DNA of 64,000 nt from Cyclospora cayetanensis (taxonomy: Eukaryota > Apicomplexa > Conoidasida > Eucoccidiorida > Eimeriidae): the NCBI RefSeq assembly GCF_002999335.1, contig NW_020312057.1, forward strand, positions 1 to 64,000. The letters run 5' to 3'. Below the pieces are notes generated by a model that worked only from the letters and a program-made list of their open reading frames with translations, was not told the origin of the DNA and searched no databases. Both the position numbers and the translations under genes were made by a program. This document shows positions 47,001 through 58,039 of the stretch, piece after piece (position 1 is the first letter of the stretch; each line of letters starts with the position of its first letter).

Positions 47001-48029
47001 TGGTTCATAGCAATGGTGGTGTTTCATAGCAATGGTGGTGGTTCATAGCAATGGTGGTGGTTCATAGCAATGGTGGTGATCATAGCAATGGTGGTGGTTC
47101 ATAGCAATGGTGGGGTTGGTTCATAGCAATGGTGGTGGTAAGGGTACTACCACTTCCACTCCTACTACGACTTCTGCTGCTGCTGCTGCTTGTTGTTGTT
47201 GTATTTATGTCGGACTTCTTTCGCTCTGGCTGTCTTGCGCAGGCTCTTTGTTGAGCACACCAGTGTTGGTGCAGATCGGAGCAACTACGCCTTGCATATC
47301 CTCCGCTGTGCTGGGAGATTCAGCCTCCTTAAAGAGCGAAGTCGTAGGATTCAAGATGCCTGAGCCTGTGGGCAGAGAGGCCGCTGCTGTGCGGCTGCAG
47401 CAGAAGGCAGCAGAGAAGCAGCGGCGGAAGCAGCTTCACAGGTGTTCGTTGCTAAGCGAAGCTACCTCGAACGTGGCGGGCAGCAGAACCGCCGACTGTG
47501 CCTCTTCGTTGGCAGCAGGCAGCGTCAGCAGTGGCAAGAGAAGCGCCAACGTTTCACTTGCTGCAGCAGCTATCCGTAGATTGGTAAAGGCTCGCAGTAC
47601 TTCTGGAGGAGGAGCGAGCAGCAGCAGCAGCAGCAGCAATCAGAGGCTTGCCGCACTTATGCAGTCTCCGCTGCTGCAGGCTCTCTCCGGCAGGTTTACC
47701 CCTGAGGGCGGGTTAGATCTTCAGCTGCGAGCGGCCTATGCGCCGAAACGAAGGGGTGAGTCAGGGTGTATCCGCTGTGGCTGGCGTTGTGGGAGCTAGT
47801 CGAGCACCAGCAGCAGAGAGGAGGTTCGTACGGGGTGTGGATGTCAGTGCAGAGACGGAGAGAGGACGAACGTGTTACGCTTGCTTGCTTGCTGTACTTT
47901 CCTTCAGGCATTGGACGTCTAAAAGGCAGCAGCAGCTGCAGCAGCGTGAGAAGCGTGGCTACTATCGATGCGCCTGCAACTCCGCAGCAGCAACCTGGTA
48001 GCAGCAGCAGCAGCAGGACTGCTCGCTGA
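44043..48029 (+). CDS. ESS2/DGCR14-family spliceosome-associated protein
   Basis: Four exons: 44043-46015, 46313-46602, 47243-47755, 47908-48029; phases 2, 1, 1 agree, giving 965 aa from the ATG at 44,043. The ESS2/DGCR14 family is a nuclear factor of the late catalytic spliceosome. Diagnostic blocks: RTVLDEETWERSLSATIEKA followed by YFPDLPLL; MSVDAFFEAFVSEDQHS followed by a Gln/Arg helix; RSECTRF (family NTRF region); GYSFVQSPVA...SNEITWG (family S-P-x-x-TWG); GFKMPEPVGRE (family FKIPEPPKRE) with a basic helix; and LQLRAAYAPKR near the end. The first 330 residues and internal Gln runs are low-complexity additions absent from animal homologues, which are near 480 aa. Intron 2 (46,603-47,242) holds a 19-bp minisatellite. 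Confidence 0.9.
46120..46305 (+). repeat. TGTATATGTCTGTGTG-type repeat in ESS2 intron 1
   Basis: Three imperfect copies of a unit containing GTGAGGAYTCTSTGTGSATGT with TG/TA tracts, inside the intron 46,016-46,312. Confidence 0.85.
46755..47140 (+). repeat. 18-19-bp minisatellite in ESS2 intron 2
   Basis: About 19 copies of TTCATAGCAATGGTGGTGG with few substitutions, preceded by related GTGGTGATGG sequence. Confidence 0.97.
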
Positions 48030-49211
48030 GGCATGTGCCGTGCTGCTGCAGGAGCCGCGGATATAATCTTTGCTGTCGCTGCGTTTGTTTGTGTGTGTCT
48101 AAGACTCTCTTGGGAGTTGTTTGTTTCAGTCCTCTGAGCAGCCATGAGGCACTACCCACTTGCGTAGAGAGGGGTATGGTAGGACGGAGAGGCGAAGTGG
48201 TGAGAGGGTCCACTGCCAGTCGCTTCAGCGCCTTGCTGCTGCCGAGTCTGCATATATATATATAGATATATATATATATACATATGTATAGGCAGTAGAT
48301 GTGTGTTTATATGTAATATACCCACGATGGTGTTGCCTTTTGTGACAAGCGATTTGAGCGGAGTGAGTAACGCTGCAGCTGTACAGAGGTGCAGGTGCAG
48401 GTGTCGGTGGCCCCCCAGTGCCGAATTACCACCAAATTTTTTAGTGAGACTTTTAAATGGGACCAGTGGTACGGGCGGAAAAGGCGGTTATCAGGAGAAG
48501 GCAACCGAATTATTTAACCATAACGATTGCAGCAGTTGGGTGTGGTGCGGTGGTTGCATAAAAAAAACAAAGCCAGAAATAGCAAGCCCTCTGGCGTGCA
48601 GTGCAGCCTCGCCGGCCTTCCCTGCTGCTGAGCACGCAGATCGCTGCAAGCAGGCAGGTTGGTCGTTGTAGTCCCTTAGAGGGCGGCAGTGCAACCTAGA
48701 GAAAATAAAACCTGTTGAGGACAGGAGGCAGAACAGATTCAGAGTCTAGGATGCAATGCGACACAGGCGAAACTTTAAAAGGTGGAACTAGAGACCAGAC
48801 AAAAATGCGCATAGCAACGCGAGAACGCATGCCTGCAGCAGCTGCAGAGTAGAGACCCCGTAAGCTTGCTTCTGAGGATGCCACACCTTTGGCATCCTCA
48901 GGTGGACGCACCTCGCAGATGTGCTTGTTGTACTAGGGGGGCTTTGCTCAAGCGTTTGGCGAGAGTTGCTTTGCGAAGGGTTGTTGCAGTCTCTTGCGCG
49001 CGGTGCTGGTGGGCCCTACGCTAGTGCGCTCTCTGCGTGTATCTATGACGTCAACAACACGTACACACAGCTGAGTGCACTCTGATGAATGTGGCAGTGA
49101 CGCTGCGGGGGGAATACTACGTCATGGGCTCGCTGAGGCGACAGTAACGGAGCGTTTTCCTTTTAGCCGCTGCGGCTTGTGGGTAAACTCGGAACGTCTC
49201 AGCAGGCTGCT
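48030..49211. other. convergent intergenic region between ESS2 and ORC5
   Basis: Contains a TA microsatellite (48,250-48,290) and a perfect hairpin (48,873-48,900). An open frame at 48,303-48,671 (plus, 122 aa) has no recognised features. It should hold the 3' ends of both flanking genes. Confidence 0.5.
48873..48900. other. perfect 11-bp hairpin, 6-nt loop
   Basis: TGAGGATGCCA - CACCTT - TGGCATCCTCA. It lies in a region between convergent genes. No poly-U follows on the plus strand, so a simple bacterial-type terminator is not implied. Confidence 0.8.
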
Positions 49212-49512
49212 AGCACTCCTGGCCTCTTGAGGCGCTACGTTCCATGAGGCACAGGATACCAGGAGGAAATGCAGGGGTGGGTTTGGGGTCTGTCTGTCTG
49301 CTTTTTTTACAGTAGCTCGTCTAGCTTTAGCTTAAGGCTCTGAGCCGCACCAACAACCACCAAGCACTCCTGGCCTCTTGAGGCGCTACGTTTCATGAGG
49401 TACAGGATACCAGGAGGAAATGCAGGGGTGGGTTTGGGGTCTGTCTGTCTGCTTTTTTTACAGTAGCTCGTCTAGCTTTAGCTTAAGGCTCTGAGCCGCA
49501 CCAACAACCACC
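49212..49512. repeat. 151-bp near-identical tandem duplication at the ORC5 3' end
   Basis: AGCACTCCTGGCCTCTTGAG starts at 49,212 and again at 49,363. The copies differ at only a few positions (for example TTCCATGAGGCAC and TTTCATGAGGTAC). The right copy contains the last codons and stop of ORC5; the left copy is a second, unused version of the same C-terminal codons. Confidence 0.97.
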
Positions 49513-52046
49513 TCCGTGTCTGCGAGGAGGGTCAGTTTGGCCGAAGGATGCAGGAGATCAGAGCCGCCCCCAGAAACTCCTCCCCCTGAAGCTGCAACCC
49601 GAGCAGCAGCCGCAGCCGCTGCCGCCGGAATACTACGAGCCTCCCTAGTTTTGTGAACGAGCCATCCCGCAGTGTGCAGCCAGGTGAGTCCCCCGCCAGC
49701 AGCAGCTGCTCGCTGCTGCAGCAGCAGCGCGGGTGTATGGACAGCCACCAGACCCAGTCGGAGGAGGCAGCTGACATGCTGCAGGAGAGAAGGACACTCC
49801 AATACCAGAGGCTGGCGCTGCAGCATCTCGGCTAAGCACAGCCAGCGCATCAGCGAAAACGTCTTGGGCAATGCCTTTGGCACGCACACCCCTCCATGAA
49901 GCACAACAAAGGCCCCTTCAGGGGCCTTCCGCGGCTTGATGCGTCTTCTCAGCATCAAGCCGCTGCCAAATGCATCCTCCAAGTGCCTCTTGTCGTCTTT
50001 CCGGTGGGTGTATGCCGCGAGGAATGCAGCGACCAGCAGGAGACGCGCCAGCCGCGGCAACTGCAACAGCCGTGCAGCACTGTCTGCTGCGGCCAAGTGC
50101 CCTCCCCAGAAGCTGGCTGCTGCTGCGCTGCTGACTCTGCAGTCCACGAGATCTGGCAGCAAGCGAGAAAACGGCTCGGCAGCGGCAGCAGCACAGCTGC
50201 TGCGCAGCTGCTCATGCAGCAAATCGAGGGAGCCCAGCTGGTGCGTCCTCAGCAGCAGCTGCAGCGCCTGGCTCCAAAGCTCTCTACACAAAAATCGCAG
50301 CTGCCAGAAATCACTCGCTGCATGCTGATAAAGGCAGCGGCAAACATCCCCGCAGAATTTCCGCCATATGGCCAACACGTCTGCTTTTCCAGACTGCGCA
50401 GAAACCAACCACACTCCGCTCTCCTCTTCGACTGCCGCCTCTGCCGCTGCACCGCCTTGCGCCAGTTGATCAGCGGGGTCGGGGAGGCACCACTGCATCC
50501 GCAGAGAAAACGGGAAGTTGGGGGGAGCAGATTCAAGAGCTACCTGCAGCAGAGGCAGCGCCAGCTGCTGGAAGCTGCGCTGCAGTACAAAGGAAGCGGC
50601 ATCTCGATCGTACGCTCGAAACAGCACATGGGGGGGCGGAGGAAGACCATCCAAAGCCTCTGGAGCCAGAGGCCTTCGGCATATCAGAATCACACAGACA
50701 CCTCGGCAGCTCCTGGTGCCGCTTTCCCCCCCTGATGCTGCAGTAGCGCCTCCATACAAAAGCTCAGGAAGCCTCAGAAAGGCTTGCAGCAGCTCTGGCA
50801 TCAGCTGGCGCAGAGGCTGCATCCCATCCACCAGTAGCACTGCACTCCTTGATGCCCTGCTTCGAGCTTCATGCTGCGCCGCATCTGCGCCTTCCCATCC
50901 GCATGCCGCGACCCCTGCACTTGCCGCAGCAGCGAGAACTGCCGCTGAAGCTGCAAGTTGCCTCCCCAGAGACTCCACGAAGCCGTCCGGGGTAGTTACT
51001 CCCGTCTTCGCTGCTCTGCTGCACTCCTGCTGCAACAGCTTGAGCTGCTGCTTCAGCGCGGCGAAGTGCTGCTGCATCTCCGACGAGGCGGCGGCGTCTC
51101 CCGCGGCCCCTGCCTCTCCCCTGCTCTGCTGCTCCTGCTGCTGCGCCAATAACAGAGGCGCACAGCACGCTTCCGCTTCCTCCTTCAGAGAGACTGCGAG
51201 ACTCCGCAGAAGGTCCAAGTACAGCAGATGACGGCCTGCCGATCCATCCACTGCTGCGGCTGTCGCAGCATCTGCATATCCGTGGGCAACACTGCACTCG
51301 CTCATCAGCAGCCGACTCAGAAAGCTCTTGCCGCTGCCTGCAGGCCCCACAATCTGCAACAAAGGGAGAGGCGCTCTGAGATCTCCTAGCAAGCCGAAGA
51401 GCTGCGACAGCTGTGGCAGCCTGAGGAGGCCAGCTGCTCCAGCCACGCGCCTAAAGCCCTTCCGAAAGGGGAGAGGGACAGCTTCTAGCGCGCAGACTTC
51501 CGCGGCTGCACTGTCGCAACTCGCTGCTCCAGCAGGCAGCCTCCTTCGAGCGGAGGCAAGGGGCGTTGCCGGCTGGCCTAGCAGGCTTCCTTCGAGCTGC
51601 TGATGGATGCGACGTGGCGGTGCAGGTGACCCCATGGGAAGAAAGGCATTTGCGTTTTGTGCTTCTGCTGCTGAGGACGCTTCTCCAGCATTTTCCCTCC
51701 GAGCTCCAAGAGGCACACAAACAGGCGAGGCTGCGCCTGGGGATGCGGCAGGGGGGCAGGAGGCGGGTGTTTCCTGGTGCTGCTCAGACAGCGCAGGCCG
51801 ACGCGGCTGTGATGAAGAGTCTTGCGTGGAGGCGAGACGTTTGGAAGGCGCGACTTCCGCAGTCCTTAGGGCAGCGAGGGCAGCCCTCTTGACAGTCGAT
51901 ACGGAGGCTGTCTCGACGGCCGCTGCATTTGTTGCAGCTCCCTCTGCTGTCGCTGCGGAAGGTGAGGCACTTCTGGAGGCGCTGCTCGGAGCAGCAGCGG
52001 CTGTAGCGTCTCCAGTAGTGGGTGGCGGCTTCGACGCCGCAGACAT
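49458..52046 (-). CDS. ORC5: origin recognition complex subunit 5
   Basis: Single exon, 862 aa from the ATG at 52,046 (the frame continues to a TTG upstream). After a low-complexity N-terminus of about 180 aa comes the AAA+ domain: Walker A VGPAGSGKSFLS near residue 235 and a Walker B-like strand SAVLLVDGMQPLRQLMPELL about 200 residues later, separated by an Ala/Gln-rich insertion. ORC5 identity rests on the C-terminal signature ARLLLVAAFLAAYTHRKDDK, equivalent to the SKYLLIAAYLAS...D(K/R)R block of ORC5, followed by a basic patch and FSLMRWLCLAEML. It acts in the nucleus in licensing of replication origins. Family members are near 435 aa; the excess is Ala, Gln and Leu low complexity coded by CAG/CTG triplets. 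The Walker B second acidic residue is not obvious (DG rather than DE/DN), so ATPase activity may be weak. Confidence 0.88.
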   Translation of the reverse strand: MSAASKPPPTTGDATAAAAPSSASRSASPSAATAEGAATNAAAVETASVSTVKRAALAALRTAEVAPSKRLASTQDSSSQPRRPALSEQHQETPASCPPAASPGAASPVCVPLGARRENAGEASSAAEAQNANAFLPMGSPAPPRRIHQQLEGSLLGQPATPLASARRRLPAGAASCDSAAAEVCALEAVPLPFRKGFRRVAGAAGLLRLPQLSQLFGLLGDLRAPLPLLQIVGPAGSGKSFLSRLLMSECSVAHGYADAATAAAVDGSAGRHLLYLDLLRSLAVSLKEEAEACCAPLLLAQQQEQQSRGEAGAAGDAAASSEMQQHFAALKQQLKLLQQECSRAAKTGVTTPDGFVESLGRQLAASAAVLAAAASAGVAACGWEGADAAQHEARSRASRSAVLLVDGMQPLRQLMPELLQAFLRLPELLYGGATAASGGESGTRSCRGVCVILICRRPLAPEALDGLPPPPHVLFRAYDRDAASFVLQRSFQQLALPLLQVALESAPPNFPFSLRMQWCLPDPADQLAQGGAAAEAAVEEESGVWLVSAQSGKADVLAIWRKFCGDVCRCLYQHAASDFWQLRFLCRELWSQALQLLLRTHQLGSLDLLHEQLRSSCAAAAAEPFSRLLPDLVDCRVSSAAAASFWGGHLAAADSAARLLQLPRLARLLLVAAFLAAYTHRKDDKRHLEDAFGSGLMLRRRIKPRKAPEGAFVVLHGGVCVPKALPKTFSLMRWLCLAEMLQRQPLVLECPSLLQHVSCLLRLGLVAVHTPALLLQQRAAAAGGGLTWLHTAGWLVHKTREARSIPAAAAAAAARVAASGGGVSGGGSDLLHPSAKLTLLADTEVVVGAAQSLKLKLDELL

Positions 52047-53129
52047 ATCGGCTGGGGCCGTGTTGCTGCTGCTGTACAAGACTGGGAGGAGCGCTGGTTC
52101 CGCTTAGTCCAAGCAGACAGGGAGGATCTGAGGTTGAAACGCGTCCTGCTGCTTCTGTTGCGAGTGGATATGGGGGGTCGCATCCACGTGCCTGGTATCC
52201 ATACGCAAGGGTGGCCGCGTGGAAGGCGTGCAGCTGCGCCCTTCTCTCACCGTCCGTCAGGAGCGAGCATCGTGGAGAGCCTGAAGGGTGATCAGAGAAA
52301 GCATATTTCTGAGATCAGTAATCACAGGGTTGAGTAGCGGGGCACCGAGGTTCGCGATGCAACCGTTGTCTTAGGATGGGGTGTTACTTGGAAGGGGTTG
52401 TGGTGGGCCAAACTGCATGCACGGTCTGCCGCCACTGTACACTCTAGTAGAGGAAGGGGGAACCTAGCGTCCATTAGTACGCCCTGTGGCGCCTTCGCCC
52501 TTTTCAAAATATAAAGTCCATGTTTTAGCTCGTAATGCAAACTCTGAACCCGCAGCCTAGGGAGGGAGTCAGCACCAAGGGCCAGGAGGCTTCAAGCAGG
52601 GGCCGCAGGCTGTATGCAGGCAGGCACTAAGCTACTGGCTTTTTGGGTGCCCACAAAAGGACAAATCGGTATGCTTTTCGTCTGATATTCTATGTGGGGT
52701 GGCCACTACGCACAGGGAAGGCAGCTCCTTAGGCGGGCAAAGCGGCTTCCTGGGAACCTGTGTACAAGGAGATCCCACTATGTCTTCCGCACGCGGCACA
52801 CTCAATGCGCGTATTGTGTATGATTGATGGGAACAACAAGATCTCTTGCTACCAGTGCTCGCGCGTCCAGCTCGCGCCAGCCATGGCCGTCGCCCCAGGC
52901 ACCGTCCTGGCTATGCCTCCGGCTTTGGGCTTGAACTCCATCGAAATGTATCGATCGTAAATTTAAGCTTCTCAAGACCGACTGAGTGGCAGTTCAACTC
53001 ATCGTAGCTGGGCTTCTGCCTTGTATCGTGCATAATCAACGTGGCCAACTTCGTACCTACTTAAGCTCTCGTGAAGGTAGTGGACTACGGTGCACTTTGA
53101 CACCTTTTACTACTGTTATTATGTCGACT

Positions 53130-53430
53130 GAAAAATCTTAGGGGGCTGACTGATTGGTTTGTTTGGTTATGCACCATAATATGACACAGCACTGCCTATT
53201 CGTTCCAAGAAGATGCAGTGCTGTGCGCGTGTACGCTAGATGTTATGGGGAACCAGCTGCGAGAGTTCGGGATGATTTGAGCATGCAGCTACGCTCACCT
53301 TAAGTATCCCTCTTTCCTCATGCAAGAGCTCTGAGTGGCATGGGCAAGATGAGAGTGAAGATCTCTTCCTTAAAATATTGAATAACTCTGAAGTTCGTCG
53401 TGAGTTTGGAATTATGCTCTCAAGGTGACC
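53130..53430 (-). repeat. dispersed repeat family B, copy 2 (inverted)
   Basis: The reverse complement aligns well with 53,815-54,095: CTCAGAG, GAGGAAAGAGGGATA, GCGTAGCTGCAT, GGCAGTGCTGTG, GGTGCATAA and AATCAGTCA occur in the same order and spacing. Confidence 0.75.
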
Positions 53431-53814
53431 TTAGATAAAGCAGCACAGATGGCAGCATCGCTTGGTTCGGTTAGTATGTTCCCCGCCCATTCAGTGACTG
53501 TATATGCATTGTGAAGCCATGTTTGCCCAGAATGATTGCCTCGTATTGTTCAAGATATTTAGTAATTAAGCATTCTTGTGTTCTTTAGCAACCGGCGGGA
53601 AAATTTAGACTCTGGCGATGGAAGCAGACGGTGGCACTGCCCCTATTAAGGCGGAACAGGCCGGCCTACACGCCGACGCAAACATAATAGCTCCATAGAT
53701 TGTAGAAAGGCGCAATTTCAAGCCGGTGAAGTGCTTATGGATACGCTGATGAGGTTATGCCGACCGGAAAAGTGAGGAATTTTCATCAGCCGGTCCAAGA
53801 TGTGCCTTCCTTCT

Positions 53815-54095
53815 CGTTAAAGGCTTATTACTACAAACTTAGTTCAAACTTAACAGGAAGATTTTAAGCTGTTTTTGAGATTAGTCTCCCCACTCCTGCG
53901 TCCCTCAGAGTTCCTACATAAGGAAAGAGGGATAGCTAGGATGCGCGTAGCTGCATATTTGAAGCATTCCGAGAATTCACATCTTCCCCATATCATCGAG
54001 CGCACCAGCACACAGTACCGCGTCTTCTCAAGTCGAGCTGGCAGTGCTGTGCAATAAATAAGGTGCATAAAGAAATAAAGCACTCAGTCAATTAT
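53815..54095 (+). repeat. dispersed repeat family B, copy 3
   Basis: Direct-orientation copy, lying about 385 nt to the right of the inverted copy 2. Contains GGAAAGAGGGATAGC, GCGTAGCTGCAT, GGCAGTGCTGTGCAATAA, GGTGCATAA and ACTCAGTCA. Confidence 0.75.
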
Positions 54096-57000
54096 GTTCA
54101 AAATTGTAGCTAGAGATAACTAATGCTGTAGAAACTAATTTAGTGGATTAGCCTGCTGCATCTTACTTCTACCACCCCAAGGCCATATTCCGTTAGTGTG
54201 GGTCGAGGCCAATTTCATGCAGGACAGCATCAACCGCTAAATAGCAATCGACCAGAATAAAGAAACATGCACTTGCCAACTTGGAACGTTGGATCACACG
54301 GACGTGGCCCCCGTGAAGCTGTTGCTTGCAATTCTGAAAGCGGTGAAATGTGAGCCGTGCAGTACGAAAAAGAGAAAGCAAGTAAAATGGGTAAAGGTGA
54401 TCAAGGTACACACTGGTTCTGCTGCATTTCCATGCCTCATGTAGCAATTTCGATATGTGTATATGGCCGGTGCATACAGCACAGCCAATTTTTGCAAGCT
54501 TCAAAAGAGGCCTATGGAAGAATGCAAACAAAACATACTTGACAGTGCTTCTACACAAAACTGCGTGTACAGAACACCTCAGCAATGAGAGCAGGAAGCT
54601 ACTTAAATATACCGTAGATTAGGCGGCTATTTAGTGCAGAGCATGCGTTGTGCAGGGAGTATTTCCTAGGGACGTAAGGAATCCCGTCCATGGCGACTAG
54701 CGATAATCAACCAGACCCATAAATTTTCCTGCAGGTGGCTGAGCCAGCATGAGCTCCTACGTCAATTAGGTGAGATTGGAGCTGCCCACACATTTTCCCC
54801 GACACGCCCGCCTCGTGTGCCCTCGGCGCTTAATAGTCATACAATTCAGCATTTCTATGGCTCCAGTTGAATAATCCTCGTCGACAGGGGTCACTTGCGC
54901 GCGCCGAAGGGTGCGAAGAATTCTGAGTATTTTTTTTCTGTGTAGAAGCTAAGTTTTAATAGCTTTGTGACAACTTTTGCTTAATGGTAATTGATAGTCC
55001 TATAAAGGGCTTTGATTTGTGGGGGAACCGCATGTGATCCCGGCCACCTCGCCGCAAACTTCATGTGGTCATTTTCCAGTGTACCTCGTGAAGCCTGCCG
55101 ATCCATCATGACAAAATCATCATGCTCAAAAGCATAGCTGATCACTGTTCACCATAAGTATTATAAAATATTTATCCATCCCCTGGCCTTTAGTATGCCT
55201 GGTCCAAATTGAGGCTCCCTCCTCTAATCCTGACCTGTGCTTGGCTGCTTCTCTTGAGCTTTTCACATACATTCTTGTGCACTGGCCAGCTGCGTAATAA
55301 CTTATTTTTCTGCCAAGAGTGGCTGCGGCCCCAAGATCACCACTTGGAGGTCCGAATTAAAAGGGGCCTTCACTCTAGAGAGGTGATCCGGAAGGGCAAT
55401 GGATGGACTCAATTAATAGATGTTTTTATTAACGAACTTAGAACAATAAAGTTTAAAAAGCAAAGCAGTTGAAGTTTCCTGAGCCAAGTGGTGACTTTTT
55501 CGCAGTGCAGTGTGCGCCCAATCCCTTTCTCTACCTTAAAGTGGTTCGCAGATGTCATGAAATTGTCGATATATAGGCAGATTGTAAGGGCACGCCAAAG
55601 CGCACTGATCGATTCTACAAAGCTTTCAAATAATTTCTAGCAATGCTTAAGCGATATCCTGGGCCGCGATCGATCTGGAGCCAGGGATGAAATGGGCGTA
55701 GTGCGGAGTGTGCCGACAAAGTGCATTCTATCCTGCCCCTTGATCTCCGTCACCCCAACAATCGATTTTACAGCTATACCAGTACAATATGCAAGATTGA
55801 TTGAATAATTCGTGCGAAACCACAGTTTGGGGGAGGCGAGCGGCTTCAGCTGTTGACAATCTGGGCATTGTAGTGAATAGTTCTTCGCCGCGGGAAGCAC
55901 AGCAGTCTACGAAAACGACCGTGAGAGCTTTTCCTCTGTAGTGTGCCACCCTTGCCCGAAATAGCGTAGCCATATGATTTGACCAGACCGGCAGTGTAGA
56001 TGATAGGTGGAATGTACAAACAAAGGAGTCCCCACGATGTTTTCAATCCCTGCAGGCCACTCGCATCGTGGAAGTGTTTCACCCTTGTCATTCTGGATTT
56101 GACAATTAAAAGGGATGCATGGGTGTCAGAAGCATACGACCAACGCCATGCTCGTAGAATTCGTATATGAAGACAGATAAGAACGGAGGCTCTGCACAAT
56201 AGTGAATCCCTGCAGCTTCGCGAAAGCATGTGGTAGCACGCTGATGGCGCCCGTGGTATACTTCACTGTAAAGCCGAACTGCAGGAAGCAGCTAAGTCTG
56301 TGAACAACTCATGGATAATCAAAGCTTTGATATTTACTCTAGGGCAGATTAAAGAGTGGTCGTCGGACTGGACAGCAAACTGAAGCCCACATGAATAGTA
56401 GCGGCATTTGTATCACGCACCGTTTCTTCGCATACTTGTTTTCCTGTTACTGGATACCGCTGCTCGTATTTGGTAAGACGATGTTGAAAAAAATTGGTAT
56501 TTAAAAGGTGCATGGCCTGTTGGAAGATAACGAACTCCGCCATAGCGTCACTAACATCTGTTGGAAAAATTGACTAGCATCAGGGGAAGCTCAAGCACGG
56601 GAGGTGTAAGGTGGCCGATGGGCGACGTTACTGCCGCATCATTTAACTTTGTGCAGGTTATGGATTGCATTTTCTTTTGCAGATCAGGCAAACCAGAGAA
56701 CAAATTTGAAGCTGAATTCCTGGTGAGAAGATGCAAGTCCATTACTTGTCAGCGCCTTTGCTGGTAGATAAAGGTAAATGCCTCGCCTTGATTGCTTTAG
56801 TCTCCACCCGAGATGGCTCACTTTCTAGAGTAGGATGCAGGATTGTTTTAGAGAAATCAAGCACTCCCGTAGCTCCGCATTTCACTGATTGTCCCGCAGC
56901 AACTGGAGCGCACGCTGTTGGTGCTTCAGGTGCTTTTCAGCGTGTTGGCTGATTACTTTGACGTCACAGCCATCCATCCACCCTTAATAGATTCACGAAC

Positions 57001-58039
57001 ATCCCAACATGTTCGATGTTTCAGATAGTTTGAGGTAATTTTCAGGTCCAAAAAACATACAGGTAAACTCGAGTGTGCGAGCGCGAGTGTGGAACGCCTT
57101 TTAGTGCCCCTCATCATGGTGAATGGGGATTTTGAATCATTCTTCGGTGCAGTCAAATGTCGAGTACACTGATGCTCCGTGTAGTTTGTCCGTCGTTTTG
57201 CCACCTGTGAAAACATCTGATCCACAGGGATCTCGCTAAGGGTTCGAAATCAGCGCAAATGTGCGTCCTTCCGAGTTTTTTGGTACAAAACTGAGTTATG
57301 CCCGAAGGCGCTGGTCGATCCCTGCACTTCTTTTAAGCAAATCGTCCACCTTCCACCGAATTTTATCTTCATGCCTTTGAAGTTTTTCATACACGAGAAC
57401 GCACTTTGGGGCTGACCCGGAGAGTAGCTCGGTACAGTGCGCTAGACAATCACCAGCCGGCCAGCCTGCTGGCTGCTTGTCATGAGATATCCCATTTGCC
57501 GACTTCTGCCTGTCATTTGCCCATTCGTGCTGTTCATCGGCTGAACGTACAACTCAAACCCTAGCTAAGAACCTGTTGCTGAACCACTTAGACCGGAGGC
57601 ATGCTCAGAAATATCTTCTTTTCGCGCTGCTGAGCTGCCCGCGTAGCGATTCGCCATACCTCGGTGAGGTGCCGACTATACCTTGTCCCCCAAAGGCGAT
57701 ACGAGCGTGGTTGAGGAAGCAAAAAGGCCCTTCTTCCTAGCGCTTCTTGGCATACTAACCTCGATAGCGCGCAGCTGTGGCTACATGAGCGTCTACCATT
57801 GGGTCACCTATGGCATACCTAGGAAAGCGCCATCGTGTACGCGTCCAACGTAGACGTCAAAATGATTATTATATGGCACCACTCCGATTTTAAGTAGCAT
57901 TTGACCGCGGTTCCTCCTCCGATTCCTGCATTATGCCGCCCGTCAGCAAAACTGAGTTTCTATGGAAAAACAGATACACTGAACACCCAGTGAGAAGTGA
58001 CCCTAGCAGTTCTCTTACATTTCTGCAAACTTGTAAGAG

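Larger units (their letters stand above)
52047..58039. other. long gene-poor block
   Basis: Six kb without a recognisable gene, more AT-rich than its left neighbour and nearly free of trinucleotide repeats. Short frames only; the one at 55,209-55,472 has a hydrophobic start but begins with TTG. It contains two family B repeats in inverted orientation (53,130-53,430 and 53,815-54,095). Confidence 0.55.

Noticed and set aside
53130..54095. Intact transposon between inverted copies of repeat B
   Set aside because: The 385-nt centre has no coding capacity and the arms are too diverged to define clean termini; reported only as a foldback-like repeat arrangement.
55209..55472. 87-aa frame with a signal-peptide-like start
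   Set aside because: Begins at TTG, has no ATG, and sits in a decayed AT-rich block without conservation cues.
57540..57570. Telomere-like AAACCCTA word
   Set aside because: Single occurrence, not a tandem array; no subtelomeric context.
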